Shown: in pieces, positions 45,158-52,528 of the stretch
How the letters are laid out: each line of letters opens with the position of its first letter
Position numbering within the stretch: position 1 is the stretch's first letter
NCBI GenBank assembly: GCA_913757435.1
Contig: CAJYDM010000001.1
Coordinates: 1,054,001-1,118,000 of the forward strand
From: Syntrophomonas sp. DTU019
GTDB lineage: Bacteria; Bacillota; Syntrophomonadia; Syntrophomonadales; Syntrophomonadaceae
Length of the DNA stretch: 64,000 nt
Direction: 5' to 3'
Notes under the pieces: generated by a model
Seen by the model: only the letters and a program-made list of their open reading frames with translations
What the model was told of the DNA's origin: nothing
The model's database searches: none
Program-made: the position numbers and the translations under genes

Positions 45158-45325
45158 TCAGTCTTCCTGGTGTATGGCTTCCAAGGGGCAAACATCTATA
45201 CACGAGGCGCATTCTATGCAGATCTCTTTGCTGATTACAGCTTGAATTTCAACTAGCGAAATAGCCTCTAATGGGCATGATTCCACACATAATCCGCACC
45301 CGACACAGGTTTCGTCTATATACAT
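45158..45325 (-). CDS. Small 2[4Fe-4S] ferredoxin
   Basis: 55 residues from ATG 45325, too short for most gene callers. Two classical cluster motifs are present: CVGCGLCVESCP and CIECASCIDVCP, each C-x2-C-x2-C-x3-C-P. The nearest upstream ATG (45331) lies only two bases after GGAG, while ATG 45325 has the proper spacing, so the latter is chosen. It directly precedes metK. It is the likely electron carrier for proteins of this cluster. Confidence 0.9.
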   Translation of the reverse strand: MYIDETCVGCGLCVESCPLEAISLVEIQAVISKEICIECASCIDVCPLEAIHQED

Positions 45326-45519
45326 TTTCATATCTCCTTGTTTTAAGTGTGCCTTTTCTCAATAAATTGAACTTCCATCTTCTGCTACATATTTATTGGA
45401 CTGGGCCTTTAATGGGTGTTGGCCGGAGAATCAAGCGCCCCAAGGCTAGGTTTTCAGGCAAGCAGTAAACCTTCCTCCATTTCCCTGGTCCAGGCCGGTT
45501 ATCTCGCCTCGTCATGCAT

Positions 45520-45553
45520 CCAAAGCAGTGGGAGTAATCTCCCACTGCCTTGG
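45520..45553 (-). other. Strong hairpin after the DUF5320-type gene
   Basis: CCAAGGCAGTGGGAG pairs with CTCCCACTGCTTTGG around ATTA (one G-T pair) on the minus strand, 8 bases after the stop of the gene at 45561. No T-tract follows. It probably ends or protects the mRNA of the two small genes. The remaining bases to the ferredoxin gene (45332-45519) show no gene or clear promoter. Confidence 0.6.
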
Positions 45554-45560
45554 TCTGCTC

Positions 45561-45842
45561 TTATAGGCTTTCCAAGCGTTTATCAATAGCTTCAAGCTCA
45601 ATTTGCAATTGTTCCTTTTTGGCCTGCAGAGCTTGTTTATGAGCCGTTTGATGTGCTCCCAAGCCGGGGTTTCGTCCAAATCCAAATCCCCAATTTCTTG
45701 CGAACCCTCTTCCATAACCTCTTCCGCAACCACGTCCAAACCAACCGCCGGTATCGGGGGTATTAATGCCTGAGCAAATACCGAGTTTTCTACCTGTCAT
45801 TGCACCCATTCCCATAGGTCCGGTTCCATCTCTTCTTGGCAT
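45561..45842 (-). CDS. DUF5320-like glycine/arginine-rich small protein
   Basis: 93 residues. It opens with the typical MPRRDGTGPMG-type segment, continues with a Gly/Arg/Phe-rich region (GRGCGRGYGRGFARN), and ends in a charged helix (ALQAKKEQLQIELEAIDKRL) likely to form a coiled coil. ATG 45842 follows AAGGAGTG at 8-base spacing. Such proteins are regularly found next to NifX/MinD-like genes in anaerobes, but have no known function. Second gene behind the twin-operator promoter at 46106-46158. Confidence 0.82.
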   Translation of the reverse strand: MPRRDGTGPMGMGAMTGRKLGICSGINTPDTGGWFGRGCGRGYGRGFARNWGFGFGRNPGLGAHQTAHKQALQAKKEQLQIELEAIDKRLESL

Positions 45843-45860
45843 ATGATTCACTCCTTTCTA

Positions 45861-46085
45861 TTAGGCTCTGACCATAGCCGTGCCGCACTGTGGGCACTTG
45901 ACTTTATGACATGGTGCCCCAGTTTGATGCAGCACTTTTGTCCCGCAATTCGAGCATATGCAAAATCCTCCCGGACCTGTTCCCGAAGAACCTGCAGTTT
46001 TTCCTCTGCCAGGTCCACGCCTGGATTGACGGGCTAACCTGCTGCCACCTGAGCCTAAGGGCTCAGTTCCATCTCTTCCCGGCAT
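45861..46085 (-). CDS. DUF5320-like N-terminus fused to a zinc ribbon
   Basis: 74 residues. The first 12 (MPGRDGTEPLGS) match the start of the next gene's product; a Gly/Arg linker follows, then a zinc ribbon with CICSNCGTKV and CHKVKCPQCGTA. The first ATG after AAAGGAGTG is 46085. It is the first gene of the unit behind the operator-bearing promoter. The zinc ribbon suggests a metal-binding or DNA-binding job, not proven. Confidence 0.8.
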   Translation of the reverse strand: MPGRDGTEPLGSGGSRLARQSRRGPGRGKTAGSSGTGPGGFCICSNCGTKVLHQTGAPCHKVKCPQCGTAMVRA

Positions 46086-46105
46086 ATGATTCACTCCTTT
46101 TTGTT

Positions 46106-46158
46106 TATGACATATGTCATATATAATTTTATTGTAGGCTATTTATGACATATGTCAA
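46106..46158 (-). promoter_or_regulatory. Promoter with twin palindromic operators
   Basis: On the minus strand TTGACA (46153-46158), a 16-base spacer and TACAAT (46131-46136) form a good vegetative promoter. TATGACATATGTCA occurs twice: one copy (core 46146-46157) covers the -35 box, the other (core 46108-46119, within the 16-base palindrome 46106-46121) lies just downstream of the expected start site. Centres are 38 bases apart. The layout is that of a repressor-controlled promoter. The regulator is not identified. Confidence 0.8.
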
Positions 46159-46281
46159 TAACTATTTGCTCCGATATACAATAAAAAAGAATCCAGTATA
46201 GAGGACTATTTACCCTCCCTAAGCAACCTTAATAGGAGGTTCATAAGATTCTACCGATACGCAAAACATGTATGACCAAAT

Positions 46282-46328
46282 AAAAAGGCCTTTGCGTAGT
46301 AGCATTAGATGCCACATCAGCAAAAGCC
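46282..46328 (-). terminator. Terminator of tRNA-Leu(GAG)
   Basis: On the minus strand GGCTTTTGC (46320-46328) pairs with GCAAAGGCC (46287-46295), followed by TTTTTATTT. The loop is long (24 bases). Confidence 0.55.
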
Positions 46329-46345
46329 CAATATTACAATATTTC

Positions 46346-46430
46346 TGGTGTCGGAGGGGGGACTTGAACCCCCACGCCTTTCAGCATACGCCCCTCAAAC
46401 GTACGTGTCTGCCCGTTCCACCACTCCGAC
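46346..46430 (-). tRNA. tRNA-Leu (anticodon GAG)
   Basis: 85 bases with encoded CCA. Acceptor GTCGGAG/CTCCGAC, D-loop with ACGGGCAGA, anticodon loop TTGAGGG (anticodon GAG), long variable arm typical of leucine tRNA, T-arm GGGGGTTCAAGTCCCCC. It reads CUC and CUU codons. Confidence 0.95.
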
Positions 46431-46474
46431 CCGTAGACTTGTACGCCAGAGCCAAAGGTGCCCTGACAAAGGGT

Positions 46475-46503
46475 ATTATACAACGTCCTTACCTGGGTGT
46501 CAA
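46475..46503 (-). promoter_or_regulatory. Consensus vegetative promoter of tRNA-Leu(GAG)
   Basis: TTGACA (46498-46503), 17-base spacer, TATAAT (46475-46480) on the minus strand; both hexamers are exact consensus. Same design as the promoter of the other tRNA-Leu at 31359-31387. Confidence 0.9.
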
Positions 46504-46690
46504 TTAAGGAATATAGCCCTTCACAGCCATACTCTGTTAAGTTAATTATACACCATAACCGGGGTCTCAGAATGCAGCAAATTTGGGGCTGATGGCATTA
46601 AAAACCTGGTATTCGTAAGCGAACACACTGGCAAATTTGACTTATGACTAACGGCTGCTGATGGATCGCGCATTACCCACCCCGGCAGAT

Positions 46691-46945
46691 TTAGTATTCT
46701 GAGTCATTTATGTCCCAAAGGCAGTTGATGCACACCAGATTATTCTTATGGTAATGAAGGTTGTGTACTTGGCCGCAGACGGCGCAACCTTGCGAAATCT
46801 TCTGCAGTTTAATAATGCCTTCCTGAATGATCAATTCAAGATAATCGCCGACTTTTATATCCAGTGCCTCCATGATTCCGGACGGTAGCTTGATACGTCC
46901 GGTCTTGTCCATATTTATTACGGTGCGTACATTTTTCAACACCAC
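46691..46945 (-). CDS. AbrB/SpoVT-like transition regulator with zinc-finger tail
   Basis: 82-84 residues. The N-terminal half (NVRTVINMDKTGRIKLPSGIMEALDIKVGDYLELII) is a swapped-hairpin AbrB DNA-binding domain. The C-terminal half has two Cys pairs (CAVCG and CINC), likely a zinc ribbon. The start is one of GTG 46945, GTG 46942 or TTG 46939 behind GGAGG; TTG 46939 gives the best spacing and a family-like start (MKNVRTV). Monocistronic and well separated from its neighbours. Target genes are not evident. Confidence 0.88.
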   Translation of the reverse strand: MVLKNVRTVINMDKTGRIKLPSGIMEALDIKVGDYLELIIQEGIIKLQKISQGCAVCGQVHNLHYHKNNLVCINCLWDINDSEY

Positions 46946-47283
46946 AGTCCTCCAGAACTACTCTTAAATGGTAATAAATTGTAATTATATGTATAATTTA
47001 GAACTAATTTCATAAGAAGGCAAGTGACAATATTTTAAGCGTTCTGAATAAGATTAGTGTTTCTATGCCATACAATTGATACGAAGAGATCTAACTCGCC
47101 TAGCTATGCTGCGTGGTCATGGCTTAAATAAAAATATATAATATCTAATGTAACTCAATTTATTACGTTGGCCTTTTAACCCCTCAGGTGGATAATCTCA
47201 TCACCAAAGGATTCCAGTTGTCTGTGCAGGGAGAAGGAAGCGGTCTAATACCTAATTAGATAAAGAGAAAGGAAGATCATATA
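46946..47283. other. AT-rich intergenic region upstream of the DUF1538 gene
   Basis: About 340 bases between the divergent AbrB-like and DUF1538 genes, clearly AT-rich (about 46970-47160). Near its right end a 34-codon open stretch with coding-like text (VDNLITKGFQLSVQGEG, ending at 47259) has no start codon or ribosome site and may be debris or chance. I could not assign a confident promoter or riboswitch. Confidence 0.35.
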
Positions 47284-48765
47284 TTGGATGAGGTTTTCTC
47301 CAAGTTCAAAGAAGTGCTGTATTCGGTATTACCGATAACACTTATAGTAATAGTACTAAACTTTACTCTGTCGCCGGTTGCTACACCGTTGATCATTAGA
47401 TTTATTATCGGTGCGGTACTTATTATTATCGGATTGACCATTTTTTTGATCGGGGTAGATATCGGCATCACTCCAATTGGCAATACCATGGGCTCAACAA
47501 TGGCCAAAAGCAACAAACTCTGGATAGTCATTCTGGCTGGTATACTTCTTGGATTTTTTGTGTCCATTGCCGAACCCGACCTTCATATTCTAGCTGGACA
47601 GGTAGCTGCGGTCACATCAGGTTTAATTGCCAAGAATATCCTGGTTGTGATCGTATCAATTGGGATCGCGGTATTTTTATCGATAGGCCTGACTAGAATC
47701 GTTCTCAATTTTCCTATACACAAGCTGCTTACACTGATTTATGCGGTGATTTTGATACTTGCATTTATGACTTCACCGGAGTTTCTGGCCATATCATTCG
47801 ATGCTTCGGGTGCAACCACGGGAGCCTTGACGGTTCCCTTTATTCTTGCCCTGGCGGTGGGGGTATCCAAACTTAAGAAGCATAGTCAAGAAGCCGAAAA
47901 AGATAGCTTTGGACTGGTAGGAATTGCTTCTGCGGGTGCAATTATATCAGTTATGGCCATGAGCATTATTTCGAAAACCGATAAGGTCACGGGCAATCTT
48001 CCTCAGCAAACCGTTTCCGATGCCATAGTTGAACCTTTTTTACACATATTTCCCATCGTGACCGGGGAGGTTATCGTGTCACTGCTGCCTATCGTAATAA
48101 CTTTTCTAATATTTCAAAGAATTTCCTTTAAGTTGTCAAAACGGAATGTACGTAAGATATTATTCGGAACATTATTCACCTTAATAGGTCTGGTTCTGTT
48201 TTTGGTTGGCGTTAATGCTGGTTTCATGAACGTAGGAAGCACGGTTGGATATAACCTGGCTTCACTAGATAGCAAAGCTTATGTAATCATTCTAGCCTTT
48301 GTGTTGGGCTTTGTGACTATTCTTGCCGAACCGGCAGTGTATGTCCTGACGCATCAGATCGAAGATGTTACCAGCGGTTATGTAAAACGGCCGGTGGTTT
48401 TGATTACGCTTGCTATAGGAGTTGGCATAGCTGTAGCTCTATCGATAATTAGGATTTTAATACCAGAATTGCAGCTATGGCAATATCTCCTTCCAGGATA
48501 TATGATTGCATTAGCGTTAATGTATTTTGTGCCTACGCTCTTTGTCGGTATGGCCTTTGATTCAGGCGGTGTCGCTTCAGGACCGATGACAGCCACTTTT
48601 ATACTGGCATATTCACAAGGTGTTGCAGAAGCCATACCAGGTGCCAATGTACTCACTGAAGGATTCGGAATGATTGCCATGGTTGCTATGACTCCAGTTA
48701 TCTCTTTACAAATATTGGGTTTGATTTTTAAACTAAAATCGAAGAAAGGAGAAATGGAGAGTTGA
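47284..48765 (+). CDS. DUF1538 family membrane protein (two-repeat putative transporter)
   Basis: 493 residues and about 12 hydrophobic helices in two homologous halves. Each half has a segment like LIIIGLTIFLIGVDIGITPIG / LIGLVLFLVGVNAGFMNVGS, then an acidic-proline motif (SIAEPDLHIL / ILAEPAVYVL), and a polar motif inside a helix pair: FDASGATTGALTVPFILA and FDSGGVASGPMTATFILA. This duplication of FD-x-G-x3-G-x2-T suggests an inverted-repeat transporter with paired ligand sites. Start is TTG 47284 behind AAAGGAAG. The next gene, a tandem PII-like protein, overlaps the stop codon, so a nucleotide-sensing control of transport is likely. Confidence 0.88.
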   Translation: MDEVFSKFKEVLYSVLPITLIVIVLNFTLSPVATPLIIRFIIGAVLIIIGLTIFLIGVDIGITPIGNTMGSTMAKSNKLWIVILAGILLGFFVSIAEPDLHILAGQVAAVTSGLIAKNILVVIVSIGIAVFLSIGLTRIVLNFPIHKLLTLIYAVILILAFMTSPEFLAISFDASGATTGALTVPFILALAVGVSKLKKHSQEAEKDSFGLVGIASAGAIISVMAMSIISKTDKVTGNLPQQTVSDAIVEPFLHIFPIVTGEVIVSLLPIVITFLIFQRISFKLSKRNVRKILFGTLFTLIGLVLFLVGVNAGFMNVGSTVGYNLASLDSKAYVIILAFVLGFVTILAEPAVYVLTHQIEDVTSGYVKRPVVLITLAIGVGIAVALSIIRILIPELQLWQYLLPGYMIALALMYFVPTLFVGMAFDSGGVASGPMTATFILAYSQGVAEAIPGANVLTEGFGMIAMVAMTPVISLQILGLIFKLKSKKGEMES

Positions 48766-49421
48766 TAGACGAAATGGATATCGAGTTGATATGCATAATT
48801 GTCAATTTCGGATCGGGGAGCAAACTGATCAAAACAGCTAAACAATGCGGTGTGACAGGTGGCACAGTAACACTGGGAAAAGGAACCATTGACAACCGAA
48901 TCCTCGATTATCTGGGGATCTCAAGTGTAAGAAAAGAGGTCGTGTTTCTAATAGCTGAGAAGTCCACAGCTTATAAGGCACTTGATACAATCAACAAAAA
49001 GTTTATGTTTCATAAACCCAATCATGGTATTGCCTTTACGTCTACCATTTGCAGTCTATCCGGAACAAATCGTCTTTCATGCAATAGTATTAAGACTGAA
49101 AGAGGTGCGAATAACAATATGTATAACGCCATCACAACAATTGTAGATAAAGGTAAGGCAGAAGATGTTATTGATGCAGCAACTAAAGCCGGATCAAAAG
49201 GAGGCACCATTATAAACGCCAGAGGTTCGGGAATTCATGAAACCAGCAAATTATTCTCGATGGAGATCGAGCCGGAAAAAGAGATCGTCATTATTCTTTC
49301 TGAAGTAGCGTCAACCGAAAAAATCGTAGCTTCAATTAGAAACCATTTAAAAATCGACAAACCTGGCAACGGCATAATATATGTCCAGGACGTCAATAAA
49401 ACCTATGGTATATATAAATAA
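48762..49421 (+). CDS. Tandem PII-like signalling protein (two fused domains)
   Basis: 219 residues made of two PII-type domains (about 5-95 and 115-215). Domain 1 has GVTGGTVTLGKGTIDNRIL, KEVVFLIAE and HKPNHGIAF; domain 2 has GSKGGTIINARGSGIHETS, EKEIVIILSE and DKPGNGIIYV. In PII proteins the GGT strand, the T-loop and the K-P-G-x-G turn form the nucleotide site; here the T-loop is short and the uridylylated Tyr is absent. TTG 48762 overlaps the TGA of the DUF1538 gene; ATG 48774 is the alternative. A fused dimer would form a pseudo-trimeric or higher assembly, unlike classical homotrimers. Confidence 0.85.
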   Translation: MIDEMDIELICIIVNFGSGSKLIKTAKQCGVTGGTVTLGKGTIDNRILDYLGISSVRKEVVFLIAEKSTAYKALDTINKKFMFHKPNHGIAFTSTICSLSGTNRLSCNSIKTERGANNNMYNAITTIVDKGKAEDVIDAATKAGSKGGTIINARGSGIHETSKLFSMEIEPEKEIVIILSEVASTEKIVASIRNHLKIDKPGNGIIYVQDVNKTYGIYK

Positions 49422-49608
49422 TATTTTTGTGATGCGCTTCACTATACTGATTCTGACTTCGTATCTTTTGCATAAGTCTTTGTTCAAGAGCATATAAGGT
49501 CAGGCAATACAACTGCCCAACTAAACGGCAGCAGACTTTCCATTGCTGTGCGAGCATGGCTGGAGTGCGCCACAGCCATGATTCAAAGATACTACCAGGA
49601 GGTAATCA

Positions 49609-51630
49609 ATGCACATTCCTCTTTTAAATGACATTATCATCATATTTGGCCTGGCCATCGCGGTGATATATATCTGCCACAAGATCAACCTCCCTAGCGT
49701 GGTGGGACTTTTGATTACCGGGGTACTGGCTGGTCCTCATGGATGGGGACTAGTCAATGATGTAAAAAGTGTTGATGCTATGGCTGAGCTGGGCATTATT
49801 CTGTTGCTTTTTACCATAGGTATCGAGTTTTCAATACGAGAACTCTTGAGAATCAAGAAAAGCGTATTCTTAGGCGGAGTTCTGCAGGTTTTGTTCACTT
49901 CGCTGGCAACCATGCTTATTGTGATAAGAATCGGATACCATTGGAATATTGCCTTGTTTATGGGTTTTCTGGTGTCGCTGAGCAGCACCGCCATTGTGCT
50001 CAAACTGATGCAGGACCGCTCTGAGATTGATTCCCCCCATGGCCGGAATATACTGGGCATATTGATTTTTCAGGACATTATCATCATACCCATGATGCTA
50101 TTAACCCCGATTTTGGCCCATGCCGCTGGCGGAACCGGGGAATCCATTTTACTGTTGATTGTAGAAATGCTGTTGGTATTGGTGTTTTTGTATGTCAGCG
50201 CCCGCTGGGTGGCGCCATTTATTTTCCACCACATCGCCAGACAGCGAAGCCGGGAGTTATTCCTGATCAGCACTGTCACCATGGGGTTGGCGGTGGCCTG
50301 GCTGACCTCCAGCATCGGATTGTCACTATCGCTGGGGGCCTTCCTGGCCGGGTTGATTATTTCGGAATCCGAGTACAATCATCAGGCCCTGGTCAGCATC
50401 TTGCCTTTCCGCGATGTGTTCACCAGTATCTTCTTTGTGTCGGTAGGTATGTTGTTCAATGCCGCCGAGTTTTTACACAACCCCCTGGCACTGGCCGGGG
50501 CGGCCCTGTTGATCCTGGTGGTGAAGGCTATCGCCGCAGGGGGAGTGGTATTGTCGCTGGGCTTTCCCTTGAGGACCGCTATCCTGGCAGGTCTGGCTCT
50601 TAATCAGGTGGGAGAATTCTCCTTTATTCTTTCCCGGGTAGGATTAGAGTACCAGTTATTGAGTCAGGAATTCTATCAGTTGTTCATTATTGTCTCAGTG
50701 CTAACCATGGCCCTAACGCCCTTCAGCATAGGACTCAGCCCTCGCCTGGCGCAGGCCTTGCTGCGCCTTCCCCTGCCTGCCAAGACCAGAACCGGTATAG
50801 ACCAGCATTTGGAATCACCTCATGAGCATTTGAATGACCATCTGGTCATTATAGGTTTTGGCATCAACGGCCGTAATCTGGCCCGGGCGGCATCTGCTAC
50901 CAACATTCCCTATGTGATCATAGAGATGAACCCCGATGTGGTAAAGCAGGAAAGGTGTAATGGCGAGCCCATCTTTTTCGGGGATGCCATTCATCCGGAA
51001 GTGCTGCAGCAGGCTAATATCGATACCGCCCGGGTGGTGGTAGTGGCCATATCAGATGCTGCCGCGACTAACCGAATCGTGGATATGATCCACAGAACCA
51101 ATCCCCAGGTGCACATCATCGTGCGCACCCGCTATGTGCAGGATATTGGGGAACTTTACTCATTGGGGGCTCACGATGTCATTCCCGAGGAATTTGAGAC
51201 TTCCATAGAGATATTTACCCTGGTCTTGAAGAAATACCTGATTCCCAAAGTCGATATTGATGGGTTTGTTGCTGAGATCAGAGCCGATGGTTATGAGATG
51301 CTGCGCAGCATGTCCAGGAAATCCCCCACCTTCCATGACATCAAACTGCATTGCCATGATGCTGAAATCGCCAATATCAGGGTGGAAGGCAGCTCAGTTT
51401 TAGTTAATCAGACCCTCGCTGATATCGATTTGAGGAATAGGTACGGGGTGTCTGTTTTATTGATCCAACGCGGGAATGAAACCATCATCAATCCCGCCGC
51501 CGACACTGTGCTGCAGCCTGAAGATCAAGCGGTTTTATTGGGAACTCCGGACTGCGTCAGTCAAGTTACACGGCTCCTGGGAGCAAGTGCGACACCAATG
51601 GGCACCCGACCCAGGCTGGAGGCGGTCTAA
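49609..51630 (+). CDS. CPA2-type cation:proton antiporter with TrkA domains
   Basis: 673 residues. The first 400 form about 12 membrane helices of the Na+/H+ or K+/H+ exchanger fold (GPHGWGLV, ELGIILLLFTIGIEF, SLSLGAFLAGLIISESEY, LNQVGEFSFIL). The soluble part has a Rossmann TrkA-N domain (VIIGFGINGRNLA, with an acidic residue after the second strand, so NAD(H)-type) near 425-540 and a TrkA-C domain at the end. Similar to KefB/YbaL-type potassium efflux systems. AGGAGGTAATCA precedes ATG 49609. A small CATGGCTG/CAGCCATG hairpin lies just upstream (49555-49580). Confidence 0.93.
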   Translation: MHIPLLNDIIIIFGLAIAVIYICHKINLPSVVGLLITGVLAGPHGWGLVNDVKSVDAMAELGIILLLFTIGIEFSIRELLRIKKSVFLGGVLQVLFTSLATMLIVIRIGYHWNIALFMGFLVSLSSTAIVLKLMQDRSEIDSPHGRNILGILIFQDIIIIPMMLLTPILAHAAGGTGESILLLIVEMLLVLVFLYVSARWVAPFIFHHIARQRSRELFLISTVTMGLAVAWLTSSIGLSLSLGAFLAGLIISESEYNHQALVSILPFRDVFTSIFFVSVGMLFNAAEFLHNPLALAGAALLILVVKAIAAGGVVLSLGFPLRTAILAGLALNQVGEFSFILSRVGLEYQLLSQEFYQLFIIVSVLTMALTPFSIGLSPRLAQALLRLPLPAKTRTGIDQHLESPHEHLNDHLVIIGFGINGRNLARAASATNIPYVIIEMNPDVVKQERCNGEPIFFGDAIHPEVLQQANIDTARVVVVAISDAAATNRIVDMIHRTNPQVHIIVRTRYVQDIGELYSLGAHDVIPEEFETSIEIFTLVLKKYLIPKVDIDGFVAEIRADGYEMLRSMSRKSPTFHDIKLHCHDAEIANIRVEGSSVLVNQTLADIDLRNRYGVSVLLIQRGNETIINPAADTVLQPEDQAVLLGTPDCVSQVTRLLGASATPMGTRPRLEAV

Positions 51631-51783
51631 TAGATAGCGGCCGAAGTGGAGTGAGGAAGCAGTTCTTGACAGCATACTGGCCCAGCGGGTGCTATCGCCT
51701 TAACAGGTAGATACGTCTAATCGCCTATAGGACTGTAGTGTATGATATTATTTAGGAAATAATCCCTGGAACGAGGTGTCAGG

Positions 51784-52512
51784 ATGTATTGGCCAAGGTT
51801 GATCAAGCACTGGCGACAGTCCCTGGCCGGTTTGATTCTGGCGATTATGGGGGGAGCCATTTATCCCCGAAGCGCGTTGGGAATGACCTGGCGCGAACTT
51901 TCCAGAAGCCTGCACAGCACTTTCAGCCAACGCCATCCCTTAGACCATGAGAATATTGTCGGCTTAGCCCTGATTTTGATTGTATTTGGCTTGTTAGTGG
52001 CTGGCTTCAGATTATATGCCTGCAAACAGCAAAAAGGCATTGAGAAATTTTACAATGACCGCCGCCAGAAAAGGCAACAACAAGAGATGCTGCCCGACGG
52101 AAAGACTCAGAAGCGCAAATGGTTCAGGCTAAAGACCCGGGATTGGCTGCGCTGGTTCCAGTTTAGCGGCTTCACGCCTCTTACTGACAGCCAATACAAG
52201 CGGGACCGCATGGTGGATATTGGCGGGGGAGGGTTGCGCTTTACCACTGAACAAAAGTTGGAATTAGGGGCGATTATCACTTTCCTGCTTGATATTGGCG
52301 TTGATGAACCGCTTTCGGTTTGGGGTCGGGTGGTACGAGTGCAGGAAAAGAGCGGAGACGATCCGCAGCAATATTTTGTAGCCATACAGTTCGCCCAACT
52401 GCCTGATGCAGACCGTCAACGTCTGGTGGCCTGGATAATGCAGGGCCAGCGTGATGCTCTTCATATTGCCTCACCGGGGAAAAATACAACCACCGCCATT
52501 TCACACGATTAA
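51784..52512 (+). CDS. PilZ domain protein with N-terminal membrane segment(s)
   Basis: 242 residues. One hydrophobic segment lies near 12-25 (LAGLILAIMGGAIYP) and a clearer transmembrane helix near 60-75 (IVGLALILIVFGLLVAGF), followed by a Lys/Arg/Gln-rich stretch (QKRQQQEMLPDGKTQKRK). The C-terminal PilZ domain (about 135-235) has the DIGGGGLRF motif that replaces the D/N-x-S-x2-G c-di-GMP contact and YFVAIQFAQL. The arginine motif before it is not clear (QYKRDRMVDI), so c-di-GMP binding is likely but not certain. GAGGTGTCAGG precedes the ATG. Confidence 0.82.
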   Translation: MYWPRLIKHWRQSLAGLILAIMGGAIYPRSALGMTWRELSRSLHSTFSQRHPLDHENIVGLALILIVFGLLVAGFRLYACKQQKGIEKFYNDRRQKRQQQEMLPDGKTQKRKWFRLKTRDWLRWFQFSGFTPLTDSQYKRDRMVDIGGGGLRFTTEQKLELGAIITFLLDIGVDEPLSVWGRVVRVQEKSGDDPQQYFVAIQFAQLPDADRQRLVAWIMQGQRDALHIASPGKNTTTAISHD

Positions 52513-52528
52513 GCATGAGTAGTGACCG

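Noticed and set aside
45121-45560. SAM riboswitch upstream of metK
   Set aside because: No AGAGGTGGAGGGA-type or GGCAACC-type element is present; the space holds a ferredoxin gene.
47152-47259. 34-codon coding-like frame before the DUF1538 gene
   Set aside because: No start codon or ribosome site, and too short to tell from chance.
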